A DNA stretch of 64,000 nucleotides from Umbelopsis ramanniana AG (GCF_025399195.1 NW_026252126.1:124001-188000), one strand, 5' to 3'; counted from the first letter of the stretch, positions 12,060-23,559 are shown. Translations and numbers: made by a program. Notes: generated from the sequence alone by a model not told the origin.

Positions 12060-13358
12060 TCATGGAAAAAATACGTTGCAGGTATTTTCCCAGACCTGCT
12101 CCGCAAGTTCATTCGCATCGACGCCTCGAATAGCGGCAACAATGTGAAGTACTTGGCTGAATCAAAAGTTAGCATAGTCATTTGAATGGTAAGCTGCGAT
12201 TAGAACTCAAATGATAATTACCCCATAGTGCAAGGCTCATTTCTGCTTTTGACCATTAGACCCATTTCAAATTTCTCTTTTTTCTTGCCTTCAGGCGTGT
12301 AAAGCTCTTTCAAATCACTTGAACAGTTTTTCCAATATTGGTAAGATGCGTGTGTCGGTCTAATGTCGCACCATGGTGCATCCGTTTCGAGCACTAATCG
12401 ATTTGCGGGAATAGCTTTTACTACTTCGACATTCTCCTCTGTCTTCATTGAGCAGCCATTGATTCCAATATGAAGGTCCATTGAAACGAGATCCTGCATT
12501 TCTTGAACGGTACCAGTAAAGGAATGAACGACTCCATGCTTGAATTTCGTTCGATTGGCTTTAATCATATCATTGAAGTCATTGCCGGTATTTCGTGAGT
12601 GCAGAAACATGGGTAAACCAGTCTCTTCTGCAAGGTCAAATTGTCGCAAGAAATACTTCTTTTGAACATCTATTGGACAGAAGTGCGTCCGATCATAATC
12701 TGCAAAAGAAGATCATCTTAGTAGCGAACCAGTTTCATCACAGTCGCAATCGCATGACATACCAAGTCCACATTCACCAATAGCAACTATTTTCTTGGCT
12801 AGAGAGTGACTTTTTATCAAATCCCTCAGCTGGTCATAATAATGATCTGGTCCCTGCTCATCGTTATCGAATTCACCGCATCGAGTGGGATGACATCCGA
12901 CAGTTGTATATAGGTGTGCTGCAGGAAATACGTTTAGGTATAAGGTTGTAATAGGCTCACTAACTTTAATGTACTCCTGCTTACGATCGCTCTCGGCCAG
13001 GCTCAGCGCCTCTATACTTTCACTAAGAGATCCGCCTGTGATGATCATACGTTCAACTCCTGCTTTTCGCGCTCGCTCCATAACTGATCCGAAGTCGTCT
13101 ATGCAGGGACATAATGAAGATGAATATCTGTATCACCATATTCACCAAAATCCTTCCACGTACTAACCTGCGTGAGCTCTCTTTCCTCTATACTCCCCGC
13201 GGAACATTCCATCGGTGAGGTTAACTCCAATGTCTGAATCAGTCGTTCATGCGAAGGTGTCAGAAGCAATGTGGAAAGATATATATGACAACTGATTATA
13301 AGCGAAATAAAAGTGCTTTGCTGGCACTATCTGGAAGAAAATTACCAATAAGTCTCAT
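12060..13358 (-). CDS. TatD-family deoxyribonuclease (TATDN1-like)
   Basis: Metal-dependent nuclease of the TatD family, which acts on DNA 3' ends in repair and apoptosis-like DNA breakdown. Exons: 13346-13358, 13168-13233, 12985-13098, 12763-12918, 12222-12699, 12060-12156; 307 aa. Motifs in order: DIGVNLTDGMFRG, MIITGGSL, TVGCHPTRCGEF, IGECGLDYDRTHF, MFLHSRN, VVHSFTGT and RLVLETDAPWCDIRP, then NEPCTMGQVL. As in other eukaryotic TATDN1-like proteins, the N-terminal HxH of bacterial TatD is replaced by NLT. The first coding exon has only 13 bases and was placed because splicing restores the conserved MRLIDIGVNL start. The intron at 12919-12984 is a multiple of three without a stop; leaving it in would add 22 residues not seen in the family. 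Confidence 0.88.
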
Positions 13359-13735
13359 TTTCCTGCTGATGACTCGAGTAGTCGTTGGGAGCATTAGTTG
13401 ACTGCGACCAAGGCACGGTTTTTTGTAAAAACTGCGGTGATTGACAGTCGGAGTTGAGCTTTACCACAGACTTTGGTTTTCATTGGAAATTTGCTTTCGA
13501 TTTTGCAGTAGATAGATAGATAACAAGCAAATTGACTGTATTTTTTGGGGGTTTAAATGGTGTCATTCACCGAACATGTTTGTGATACGGCTCCCCTATA
13601 CGGCTAATCATCTGCACTACTGGTTGTCATTCGACTTTCTTCAAAATATCGTATCCTGGTGGATTGTTTGGTAAAATGGTTTGCGATGCTCATGCCTTGT
13701 GATTACAAAGGGCTTATGTCGTCTGGATTCCGCTT

Positions 13736-14156
13736 TTACAGACGATACAATGTCCTTGTGAGGCATGCTTTATAGAACGTGATGTCGGTTTTCAGCACAC
13801 CCAGTATGAAAATCGGTTTGCTTGCCAGCCATCTTTCTTGCTGAACCACCGTAAGAGCTTTGGCAACCACTTGGGCTTCGGCGTCAGATGCATCTCGTGG
13901 CTTATCTTCCGCAATGGCAATCCCCATGTATAACTTGGGAATGAAAATGGCTAATAATCAGCGGTGGCTTGAGTTGATCCAATAGGCGGCATCTTTCTTT
14001 TATGTTCTTCATAGTAGGTTTCAAGAAAACAAGCCATAGAACTTCATATCCATCACCAATAAGCAATTTGATTATTCGCTCATGTAGCTCCGGGTGTTGC
14101 TGAGGCAGGCAAGCGAAATATCTGATTTTCGCATCGTCTCGTATGTCGAACGCCAC
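13736..14156 (-). pseudogene. Broken gene remnant, family unknown
   Basis: Two consecutive coding-like stretches on the minus strand lie in different frames. The first contains HERIIKLLIGDGYEVLWLVF, the second KLYMGIAIAEDKPRDASD followed by AEAQVVAKALTVV. The composition and heptad-like spacing look protein-coding. The change of frame at about 13925-13990 has no plausible splice donor, and neither piece has a good start codon. It therefore looks like a degraded copy of a gene, broken in at least two places. I cannot name the family. A short unusual intron is the alternative. Confidence 0.4.
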
Positions 14157-14343
14157 TATCGTTTCGATTCTTTAATTCTTTCAGTATTTTAGCTAAAATT
14201 ATTTTCGATGATAAAATTGCTAATCAGTAAATGTGCTGACATCATCATACTCCCGACAGCGCCAGTCCAGCGGGATGTGAGGAGGGTATCAGACCATTGG
14301 CCATGGCCTAAAAAGAAATCCCTCTTTCTCTTTAGCTAAAGTC

Positions 14344-14952
14344 ATGACCTCCAGTCGGTGAGTATATGGATTGACATCGTGGATGGATAGATGGATGTGG
14401 ATGTATGAATCGGATGATGGTTGTATCGACTTCTCGGATTGAAATTGCAACTCGACCATGACTCAATGAAAGCAACATTTTCACCGGAATCGAAAAAAAT
14501 GCCCTCTGTAGACATTTCTTACCCAACCAATTGACATTCACTAATCGAAATTCATTCAATGCAGCCTGTACAGCAAGGGCCGTGTTTTGGGCTACGAGCG
14601 CGCCAAGCGTAACCAGAACGAGAACACCTCTTTGATTCAAGTTGAGGGTGTTCAAACCCCCAAGGATGCTCAATTCTACTTGGGTAAGCGTATCGCTTAC
14701 GTCTACCGTGCCAAGCGTGAGGTCAACGGCAGCAAGATCCGTGTCATCTGGGGCCGTGTTACCCGCACCCACGGTGGCAATGGTGTCGTCAAGGCTAAGT
14801 TCCGCTCCAACCTTCCCCCTAAGACCTTTGGTGCCTCTGTCCGTGTTGTAAGTAACATATGAAAACTGAGCTTTATTTTGCAAATTATAAGACAGTGATA
14901 TTAATCAGGTTTCTTTTCTATTTACCAGATGCTGTACCCCTCCAACATCTAA
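14344..14952 (+). CDS. RPL33: 60S ribosomal protein eL33 (L35A)
   Basis: Structural protein of the large cytosolic ribosomal subunit. Exons 14344-14357, 14565-14847 and 14929-14952 give 106 aa, against 107 aa in yeast. Family residues are nearly unchanged: [67 protein letters not shown] and the end MLYPSNI. The first exon carries only 14 bases (MTSSR), followed by a 207-base intron, the longest in this gene set. Codon choice is strongly biased towards C-ending codons (GCC, AAG, GTC), as expected for a very highly expressed gene and unlike the neighbours. A pyrimidine-rich stretch (ccctctttctcttt) stands just upstream of the ATG. Confidence 0.96.
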
Positions 14953-15087
14953 ACCTGTTGACTTGTTGTGAACTTTTCCAAAATAAAAATCATGGAATCC
15001 ATCATGACGGTGCGATTTACTACAATTATAGTGTTGCCAGGAAGGGTATTGATGAAGAGATCACAACGCTTGTTCTATATATTACAC

Positions 15088-15923
15088 CTATGAATTGAGA
15101 GTCTCGGTAGTTCGGAAAAAGCCAGCTAGTTTCCACAGAGCGATTGCATTTCGGGAAACCATCTGGTCAAGTGTGAATGCGATCGCTACCGGGGCCTCAT
15201 TATGGGTGTTCTCCAATTGCTGTTTCAAACTATCCGCTATTGTTTCGCCCCATATTGCCTCGACATCATAGAAGGGAACAGCGGTCGTTGAGCGACCATT
15301 TGCGACGTTTTGAAAGGATCGAATGTGTTCTTTCTTTGAATCAGCTGCTGATGATTGGTTGAACAAGAGAGCAAAGCTGATGTTGCCAGTCTGGACATGA
15401 TTCTGAACAATCCATGCGTCGTTATCAAACCGTAAAGTGGTCATCGACGAACTTCTTTCCAGATTTGCTTTGGTATTAGTGAGTGCAATATCTAAGAGCT
15501 TGGATTTGATAAGATTCGTCATATCCGAACGGTATATTGCTTTGTTCCGAAATGCGTACTTGTAGCGAGCTATATTCATAATGATACACCATAAGCTCCC
15601 AGTATGAAGTTTGGGTTTAATGACGAATCGAAAATTATGTACCTGTTTTTTCAAAGCTGTGCAGCGCTGGTTGGTTTTGCGCTACATATCGACCTTGGCC
15701 AAGACCACGTTCATGTCGTGCGCCAAGAGTCGGTACTGCCCACGTTAAATTGGTGCTTAAATCAACACCGACAGTAAACCTGGTTAGGAAGGCTGTTGAA
15801 CAAATATAAATGACCCTTTCTACATTGGATGCTTCAAGTTGCGGTTTACTATCTGACGTGCAACTTACCAGAAGGCATAGCACGCTCATGAAAGGTGCAT
15901 TTTCTTAACGGTGATTTAAGCAT
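15088..15923 (-). CDS. Hypothetical protein (228 aa)
   Basis: Exons 15869-15923, 15643-15792 and 15088-15569 with clear donors (GTAAGT, GTACAT) and acceptors (CAACAG, ATATAG) join into one frame. The N-terminus MLKSPLRKCTFHERAMPS is basic and could be a mitochondrial presequence. The rest is soluble-looking, with a Trp/Asn-rich middle and an amphipathic C-terminus (MVSRNAIALWKLAGFF). I do not recognise the family. It is tail-to-tail with the eL33 gene, with about 135 bases between the stops. The spliced structure and conserved intron sizes argue that it is a real gene. Confidence 0.6.
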
Positions 15924-15986
15924 CGCGGCTTTAAAGCGAAAAAAGCGCGGGTCAACAAGTTAGTGACGATAATATGCTTGTCAGCT

Positions 15987-16229
15987 TTAAGTTATGCCTC
16001 CATTACCATAAGGATTTTGCTGAACTTTCTCAGAAAGCTCATTCACTCGGGATTGTAGAGACTCTGGAAGCTTGTTCTCATTTTCAGAAAGCTTCAAGTT
16101 ATATGGTAACTTGAATCGTTTGGGAATGGTCAATGCTTTCCAAGCCTTGACGGGCATAAAAGAAAATGGGTTACCAAAAAAAATTACAGACTGCTTTGGT
16201 ATTTGAGGCAAGCACGACTGGTAATTCAA
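15987..16229 (-). CDS. Small hypothetical protein (80 aa)
   Basis: Open frame for a basic protein (AWKALTIPKRFKLPYNLKL) with a polar, coiled-coil-like C-terminus (SLQSRVNELSEKVQQ) ending in NPYGNGGIT. I do not recognise it. Its first ATG lies 18 bases from the MED31 ATG on the other strand, so either the transcripts overlap at their 5' ends or the true start is internal (next Met near 16157) or upstream through an intron. Confidence 0.4.
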   Translation of the reverse strand: MNYQSCLPQIPKQSVIFFGNPFSFMPVKAWKALTIPKRFKLPYNLKLSENENKLPESLQSRVNELSEKVQQNPYGNGGIT

Positions 16230-16247
16230 GTCGCAGCAAAATCCTGA

Positions 16248-16844
16248 ATGTCTACACCACTGGAATTATCTGACGAAGAGCAACAGCGACGGTTCCGAAT
16301 TGAATTAGAATTTGTCCAATGCTTGGCTAATCCCTGGTATTTGAACTGTACGCTTTTTGTCTTTGTACACAGAAGCTTGCAGACAAATTACTGATTGGCT
16401 TGTTCTAGATCTCGCTCAGCAACAATACTTTCAGGACCCCGCGTTTATCAACTATTTGAAGTATCTTCAATATTGGAAATCGCCTGAATATGCCAAATAC
16501 ATTGTGTAGGTCATCCGCTATGCGTACGAACAAGTCTGTCATTCCACTCACTGGGTCATTCTAGATATCCCCATGCACTCCACTTCTTAGATTTGTTGCA
16601 GCATGCCCAATTCCGCGAACATGTGATCACCGCAGAGCGAACGCAAGATATTCACAAAACACAATACTATCACTGGATGTACTATAGAAAGCCAGCAACA
16701 GAGACGCAAGGCGACCAATCGCTACCTACCCTTGAAGGTGTGCCGCCATCGCTTGACAATAATACCGACCTACACTTAGAAGCATCCGAATTTGTCAATA
16801 CCAATAACAACGGAAACGACCAGATTAGTATGCAAAGTCAATGA
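16248..16844 (+). CDS. MED31: Mediator complex subunit 31 (Soh1)
   Basis: Subunit of the middle module of Mediator, the coactivator linking transcription factors with RNA polymerase II. Exons 16248-16347, 16409-16505 and 16565-16844 give 158 aa. The Soh1 domain covers roughly residues 15-105 and keeps the family signature: FRIELEFVQCLANPWYLNYL, FQDPAFINYLKYLQYWKSP and EYAKYIVYPHALHFLDLLQ, followed by the HWMYYRK end. The C-terminal 50 residues are acidic, Asn-rich and unconserved. Both introns are short (61 and 59 bases) and split codons that restore invariant residues, which fixes the splice sites. Confidence 0.95.
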
Positions 16845-17192
16845 TTCTTCAAAGATATCCGATATGTATCCTATCTTGTACATAGCAGTGTAACAATTTC
16901 TTCGCGCTGTATTCACATGCACCTCACCGACCGACTTTTTCTAGAAAAAACCCCTCATCAGCAAATCACAAACACGTACATAATTGGCCTGTTTGTGCAG
17001 CGAATGTCCTGAATACAGGCTCTGGCTTTAATTAATAAAATATAAATGGTGTGATCTCCTACTAGCAGCATAGAAAAGCTCTGCGTGTTGAAGATAACGG
17101 ATCACTAAATTAACTCATTGTGAAACAGAAATACAGAAAATGTTGAATGTGGAGAGGAAGTGCTTCCGGTAGCACAAATGATTAGCTCTAGT
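16845..17192. other. Convergent intergenic region
   Basis: About 350 AT-rich bases between two converging genes, presumably both 3' UTRs. A candidate polyadenylation signal AATAAA is present near 17034. Nothing else seen. Confidence 0.4.
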
Positions 17193-17702
17193 TCATATCA
17201 TAGATACGGAACGAGCTACAGATACGCAGTTTTGCTGAGTTTTGGATTTCTGCAGAGAACTAGCGGCCTTCACATTCTTCAAAATCATCTTCTTCGTCTT
17301 CCTTTCTGCCTGTCGACGTTCTTGTCGAGACAGTTTCGTTTGCTCAGATGCAGCAGTCTGTTTGACTGCTCCATCACCTCTTGTCACCTCATTCTCCTTT
17401 TCGTCCTTAATTTGGGGGACTGGACGATCTGACGTGATAGCTTTAGCAATGACGTCTACGGAGTTCACTTCCTCCGTGACCTTATTGTCATTTGAGGGAG
17501 AAAGTGTCTGGTCTCCAAGCGACACGACATTGAGAACCGATTCGCCAAGAGGATTCATCGAGTCATCTTCGAGTATGGTAATATGCGGGTTGACGTCCAG
17601 GTGTACCCAACCGTCTTGTTCATCCTGAGAAATTTCATTCGACACTATGTCTGACTGACCATCTTTTGTTAACCATGTGTTCACCCAATTGATGACTGAC
17701 AT
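17193..17702 (-). CDS. Hypothetical charged protein (169 aa)
   Basis: Single open frame starting MSVINWVNTWL, acidic and Ser/Thr-rich in the first 100 residues and strongly basic afterwards (SRQERRQAERKTKKMILKN), which would suit a nuclear or nucleolar protein. A DGWVHLDV stretch near residue 30 is the only compact hydrophobic piece. I do not recognise a family. Its length, acceptable start and biased composition support a real gene. Confidence 0.5.
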   Translation of the reverse strand: MSVINWVNTWLTKDGQSDIVSNEISQDEQDGWVHLDVNPHITILEDDSMNPLGESVLNVVSLGDQTLSPSNDNKVTEEVNSVDVIAKAITSDRPVPQIKDEKENEVTRGDGAVKQTAASEQTKLSRQERRQAERKTKKMILKNVKAASSLQKSKTQQNCVSVARSVSMI

Positions 17703-19079
17703 ATAGCGGTGGTGAATAAAACCTGTAGATGACGATTGCTTCTAGAAAACGTTGAGAGTTTTGTATGGAATTCCTTTAAGGGAAGACAAAGAAGAAACCA
17801 ATGATAGTAGCAAGCTGGTGGAAGTTGTCGTATGTTAATTAAATGGCCTAACAGGAGTTTATCTGTTTGGATAAATTAAGTCAAGCCTAAACAATTAAAA
17901 GTAAAAGGTGAAGGGTGAGCATTTGGGGAAGTATTACTCGAATGATGTAAGGTCATGGTCTCTGTCGTCAATGACCTAGGTCGGATGCCAATTTTGGCGT
18001 TCACAGGAATACGCATGCCGACGTTTCATCCGATTTTCGACCAGTAATTAGAATAATCTCTGCGGGTTGTGCTTACCGGATGGTGGTGGTCAAGCTGAGA
18101 ATTTTGATGCCGCAAAATGTTTGCCGCGTTCGTTATCATTTAATACCCACCCAGCCATTTCTGACGAAACTGATGACTCACTTACTGTGGATCCAAGTGG
18201 AGTAAATACAATAATCCAATTCGTTCAGATGAAAGAACGTTAGAATAATTAAAATTGGAGGGTCAAAAATAGATTTTGGTAGATGCTGGTTGGAGAAGAG
18301 AGCATAGATCGGTTCCAATAGGCACAAAGCTTTTTGGAGGTGATCTACAAGAATAAGTTTCCATGGGAGTTCGACGAAATGAGAAGGGATTTTTATATGT
18401 GGAGGGAGCCAGGGCAAGGGTAAAGTTAGAGCGGACCGTGCATCGGATGTGGAAAACTCTGGCACACAAGATCATACGCAACTCAGGGTGAGACAAGCAA
18501 GTAAGCAAGCGTTACGAGCTTGGCTTGAGGATCTCTGACTGTCAGGTGGTGTAAATTCGCCCATTCCTGAATCCCGCTTACCCAAAAATTTCCAGTCTGC
18601 GGTGTAGGAATCCTCCATTTCCTAACCATCCAATACTGGAAAATGATACGAAAACGTGGGGCTCCGTGTCCATCCGTGATACTATGATAGTACCCATTAA
18701 ATGAAAAAAAAAACTCGTTCACGAAAAAAATCCTTACTATACACCCCTATGAGATCCCTCTGCAAAAATTAGGACTTCTTTGCTTTTATGATGACTGTGA
18801 TTGAGTAGTCAACATAACAAAGTCCATTTTCATCTACGAGGGTAAAATAGGAAAATTTGTTCATGTGAGCAATGCGGTGAGAACACCATCATGTAGACGA
18901 CAAAGTATGACACTCGAAAGTACCAAATGAGTCCAGTGTTCTCTAAGTAAAGATTCGATGCTAAAATTGGCTGTTACTCAACGTATTGAAACGTGCTCAA
19001 TTTCATGAGACGAGACGAAACAAGACGGGATGGAAAGTTGGTCGTGGTTACGTACCTCAGCAGATTTATTTGTTGTTCT
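17703..19079. other. Intergenic, no gene supported
   Basis: 1.4 kb between the charged protein and xylulokinase, both on the minus strand. Several short open frames around 18.18-18.72 kb overlap in different frames and show no family motif. It probably holds the promoter of the downstream gene and the 3' UTR of xylulokinase. Confidence 0.4.
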
Positions 19080-20936
19080 TTATTGAGTATTTGCAATAAC
19101 AACCTGCTCTAGTCTGACAAAACCTTCTACTAAATCGTTATACACTTCAGTATATTCCGCTTGAGGCTCTGCCACCAATTGGTGAGCCACCTTGTCACGT
19201 TGCTCATCCTCCATCATCTGCTCAAAAGTACCAGAATAACCGTGCAGCCGTCGAACTGCAAACTTGGCCAGTAAGGCTCCACCAAGACTAGCACTATTCA
19301 TACCCTGCTTTTTATACACTGGAATGTTGAACACGTTGGAAAGCACTTGGAGAAGGTTGGGGTTGGATGCTGCTCCTCCAGTTGCTAGGATACGTTTAAG
19401 GTGACTTGCGTCAGATGACTTGCCGTGAGTATCCAACATTCGGGAAGTACGGACTTTCATCGACAAGAACTGCGACTCCACAATAGCTCTCACGTTGTAA
19501 GATGCCACTTCCTCCTTGGTTCCGGTGAATTCGTCTACTGCTATGTCATTTTCAAATCTGTGGAAGCCTTTCGCAAAAGGAATAATTTCTTGCATATAAT
19601 AGTAATAACCGCGTCTGTTGCATCCGTTGGATAGGCCGGGCGGAGCTTGATGAAGAAGGTTATTGAAGGTTGTCCAATCACCTTCAGCATACTCATCGCG
19701 AATTTTCTCTCGCGTAAGCGAGCCGTTCTTGTAACAAAGCATACCCATATATGCTTCCGGGTTGGTAGGGTGCGACATTAAGTGTGACTCGGTGGTTGGA
19801 TTTGCTTCTGGTAGATACATGAGCATAGTGTCAGAGGTACCAAGTGAAACGACGCAGTCTCCTTGCTCCAGATTCATTGACACTAGTGTAGCGGGGTTAT
19901 CTCCGGTAAAAGGTGCAATAGTACATTCTAATACAACAATGTTTCGTTAGTGTCATATTCCCCCATCCCAGAAAAGAAGCATACGCCATTTACCTGATGA
20001 AAATCCATATCTGGTAACGAAATATGAATTGATCGCGCCTAAATTGGTGCCTCCTTCTACTGGCTCTGACTCCAACTTCTTTTGCAAGTCTTTGCCACCA
20101 CAGTGTTCCAAAATGGAAGGAATCCATTTATGAGTGTGAATATCCATCATGTTCATGCCTGAGCCATCAGCTACATCAACTGGGGCAAGTTGACCGAGCA
20201 GTACACTGGCAATGAAAGAGCTCACGAGCGAAATACGTGCTGTGGCGTCATAAGCAGATGGGTTTTGTTCGTAGAGCTAAATCACAGGTGGTGAGAATCC
20301 AGTTTCCCAATAATTTAAAGAACGAACGAAGAAAGCTTACTTTTGCAATCTGATTTCCTGTAAAGCGTTCATAGCCCTTTGAGCCAGTCAAATCCGCCAA
20401 ACCTTGTGGGCCGCCCACCAAATTCTCCAAGCTTCTGCATTGTGATGTAGTACTGGCATCCTGCCATATTGGTGATTGTTTAACAGAGAAAGCTCCTTGG
20501 AGCTGATCTTCTAAAGTCCTTGACACGTCAAGAGAAGCAAGAGTCTCCAGTCCCTCCTTGTTCCAGTATACACTTCCGTGTTGCTGTAAAAGGAAGATGT
20601 TACTATATTTTCAGCCTATGGTTCGTGCGTGACAACGTGATAAGACTGTACCTGACCAGCTCCTGAAATGCCTTTGATGTTTTCTATCTTGATATCCGTG
20701 TTCTTTGAGAGCCTCTCGAGCAATATGTCTATAGCTTTGACCCACATCAATGTTGGAGAAGTGACCACGTCTCCTTCAGCTATAGCTCCGTTAGTGGTAT
20801 GAAACTCGGGAAGGTCTCTGTCAAAATGGACTGCAGCCTCAGCAATGATATCGTGATCATGGTTTATGACAGTGTACTTCAGCTGTTGCGTTGATAGATC
20901 CAAGCCAAGGTATAAGTCTGATTGATTCTGTGCCAT
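19080..20936 (-). CDS. XKS1: D-xylulokinase (FGGY kinase family)
   Basis: Phosphorylates D-xylulose to xylulose 5-phosphate, feeding pentose sugars into the pentose phosphate pathway in the cytosol. Exons 20652-20936, 20341-20583, 19994-20276 and 19080-19927 give 552 aa, normal for eukaryotic xylulokinases. The FGGY N domain begins with LYLGLDLSTQQLK and holds GISGAGQQHGSVYWN, SPIWQDASTTSQC and TGSKGYERFTGNQIAK. The C domain has FTGDNPATL, DCVVSLGTSDT, ILATGGAASNPNLLQV and NSASLGGALLAKF, covering phosphate- and adenosine-binding loops. All introns have GT-AG ends. No key residue seems to be missing. Confidence 0.95.
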
Positions 20937-21385
20937 TATGGATTTAAAAGAAATGCGAAATGGTTTTTCCCCATTTCCACGGCTTGTCTGATATTTAAAT
21001 CGTGGTTACCAGGCGGCGGGCTTATGAAATGGAAGTCTGTTACCAAAACAGGCCATATTTTCCGTGTCCCCGCCAAATATCCCGCACGCCATCCGTTCCA
21101 TTGTGTGCCTCTCGGTATCAGAACCATAAGACTTGTAGGAAGTAGCAACAGGCAAAGTATGAGTAGAATGACTGGTAATTTATATTTTTACATTCTAAAG
21201 AAAAGTGTGTGTAGTAGATGGTCAAAGCTCCAACGTTTTCCCCGAATGTTCATTTTCTCCAGAAAAAAGTCGTACAGAGTGGGATTGAAAGTATGGGTTT
21301 CAAAATCGGAGATGCTACTTTTCATCTGATGGAGCCAGCACCTGCATCGTAGGACTCAAAAAAAAAACAGACCATGGTAGTCTGT
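20937..21385. other. Intergenic, xylulokinase promoter side
   Basis: 450 bases between the xylulokinase start and the RIT1 stop, both minus strand. No element was recognised. Confidence 0.4.
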
Positions 21386-23455
21386 TCAGCTCATAAAGTA
21401 GGTATTGATCTTTTTGAGGGTTGCGCGCGATGGCTTTGCCTAAAATATAGTGACATGTGTTTGAGTAGGGTGTATCAGACGTCTATGACATATGCTAAAC
21501 TTACCTGTGGTCTGCTGTTCATGATATTAATTAAGTGCTGTTGTATATAAATCTTATCGACTGTACAAAACGTCAATTATAAGATCGTCAGCGGCGGAAA
21601 ATAATTAAACACCAACACTTGCCATCAGGTCTTTGTGAAACTTCTGTATAAGGTACGCCATGTGTGTCGTAGTATTGCACAAGCAATGCAAGCGCTATTC
21701 CTACCGCTCTATCTTTACCTATTATAAAACTGTCAGTATTACTCCCGGATATTTGGTTTTCATTGTACCTCATTACCTTCTATACAATGTACCAATATCG
21801 ATTTTCCGGATGCCATTGGTTCCTGACAAAATTGTAGAGCCAATGGTATATATGAAAAGAGTATATGCTGACCTCTCTTGCCGGAGGGTATATTTAAATG
21901 AAGATAGCGTTTGCTGTAAATTTCATTCTTGTTTTCCGGATATTCTTGGTCAGTACAATTGATGACAATGTCGAAATTTTGCCAGCACGAAGGAGGTTCA
22001 CCTAAGTGATACAGCGCATGAGGATACTTGTTGCAGATACTGTCCATAAGCTCGGCACCGTATTATCTTACCGCTTTTCCAAGTTCCAATGGCAATCTTG
22101 CTGTTTCCTACGTAAGTGTAAGCCTCGTTATTGGCAACATCCTGCTCTGATATGTCTTTACTTCTAGCCGCAATTTGCATTGCCAGCTGTTCGCAAGTCG
22201 CTGCACCACCACTGAATAACTCTTTCCGATGGCGCCAAAACATTGGAGCAGTCAGACCCTGGGTAGGCGATTCCCGGCAATTAGTTCCTGACGTTTTTAT
22301 CCACAAACCTATCAGAAGTTCTTACCAGTGACCATGCTTCTTCGTCATCTCCAGATCCTTGCACGTACATGTATCCACTGCGAGCTTGCGAACCACCTTC
22401 TATGAATTGAGAAGCACTGAGACAGATAACAGGGAAAAATGGCGAATCCGAGTAGTCTGGGCTATATATTATATTGGATTGTGGTGTATACCAAAGAGGT
22501 CGTAAAGGCTTTGTAAGCTTTTTCCGAATCTCTGCCAAGTCGATTTTAGTCCGCTACAGGCGAGGAGCATTAGTTGATAGATCCTTGCTGTAGGCATTGG
22601 AATTCATTCTTTTGAGAGATACCAACCAACAAATTATCAGCAAATCCGTCTATCAAAACCGCAATTTGTGCATGCTCAGATCGCGAGATGATGCTTGGTA
22701 AAGTATGAAGCTCCACGTCCCATCCAGCACCACCAAGTCCGCTTTTACTGATGGCACGATTGAGTACTGCACACCATATAGGAATCGTTTTAGATAATGC
22801 ATCTGGTAAACGTTTTCCTCTCCTGGTAGAATCCACGATAATGCAGCTGATAAAACATGGAATGTTTTTAGATGATATTGCTTAGATGCCGAGATAATGT
22901 GGTACATTGAGCCAATGATCTTACCCTCCTGTAGCTGCTATGACATCTATCAAATGCAAATTCAATCTTCTTAGGTTGAACTTCCATTCGCCAGTATGCC
23001 CATCCGTCGATTTGAAGTAAGCAGAAACATGTTTACGTTCCTGATAACGAATTGAGTATTGTGAGAGCCAAAAAAAAACTTTTCTCTACGCATCTATGAG
23101 GCTTACCGGCTGAGGCTCAATGTACCATGAACCACATCGTTCGTTGGCTGTCAAAAGAATCAGTATGCGTTATCGTATGGAAGTTCCCATAAGTTATGCA
23201 GTCATTGTATAATAAATTATAGGATCCATACCGACAATGGCATATTGCGGAAATAAAGCCGAGATTTCGTGAACAAAGGCAGCATCCTCTTCTATGGATT
23301 TCAATCTGTTGTAACTGTAAGATCGGACAACTATCAGAGTCGATTCAAAGGCTAAAGAGCACTATATATCAAAAGAGTACTAACACATTCTTATGATCCT
23401 GTCTGATCTGCTCAGAATGCTTCATAAAGTCACCATGCGCTCGTAGATCTTCCAT
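21386..23455 (-). CDS. RIT1: Initiator tRNA A64 2'-O-ribosylphosphate transferase
   Basis: Adds phosphoribose to A64 of initiator tRNA-Met, keeping it out of elongation; known from fungi and plants. Eleven exons: 23385-23455, 23232-23314, 23107-23147, 22925-23040, 22627-22846, 22326-22553, 22072-22258, 21777-22001, 21623-21718, 21505-21560, 21386-21439; 458 aa. Motifs: YNRLKSIEEDAAFV, NERCGSWYIEP, GEWKFNLRRLN, IIVDSTRRGKRLPDALSKT, LTKPLRPLWYTPQS, and a C-terminal phosphatase-like fold with GEPPSCWQNFDIVINCTD, LHLNIPSGKRGQH and the loop HCIEGKDRAVGIALALL (CX5R). The end reads AKPSRATLKKINTYFM. Intron 9 needs a GC donor (GCAAGT). The donor of intron 5 (GTTGGT) is weak but is the only one that keeps frame. 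Confidence 0.9.
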
Positions 23456-23559
23456 GGTCAAAGCGGTAGGAACAAAAAAAAAAAATTGCCCAGAAGGGTT
23501 TGCAGACCCTTCATTTTTGATAATTTTTGGTTTACGCTATTGAGACACCTCATTCCAAC
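23456..23559. promoter_or_regulatory. Divergent promoter, RIT1 and METTL16
   Basis: The two start codons are 104 bases apart on opposite strands. The gap contains a 12-base A run (near 23476-23487) and T-rich sequence, which often keeps nucleosomes off yeast-type promoters. Shared regulation is inferred, not shown. Confidence 0.5.

Noticed and set aside
12919-12984. In-frame 22-residue insertion in TatD as a new domain
   Set aside because: The piece has a good donor (GTAAGC), branch site and acceptor (CTGCAG) and typical intron length; removal restores the family sequence.
18178-18722. Three short minus-strand frames as a possible decayed gene
   Set aside because: Their frames overlap each other and no motif, splice site set or known family links them.
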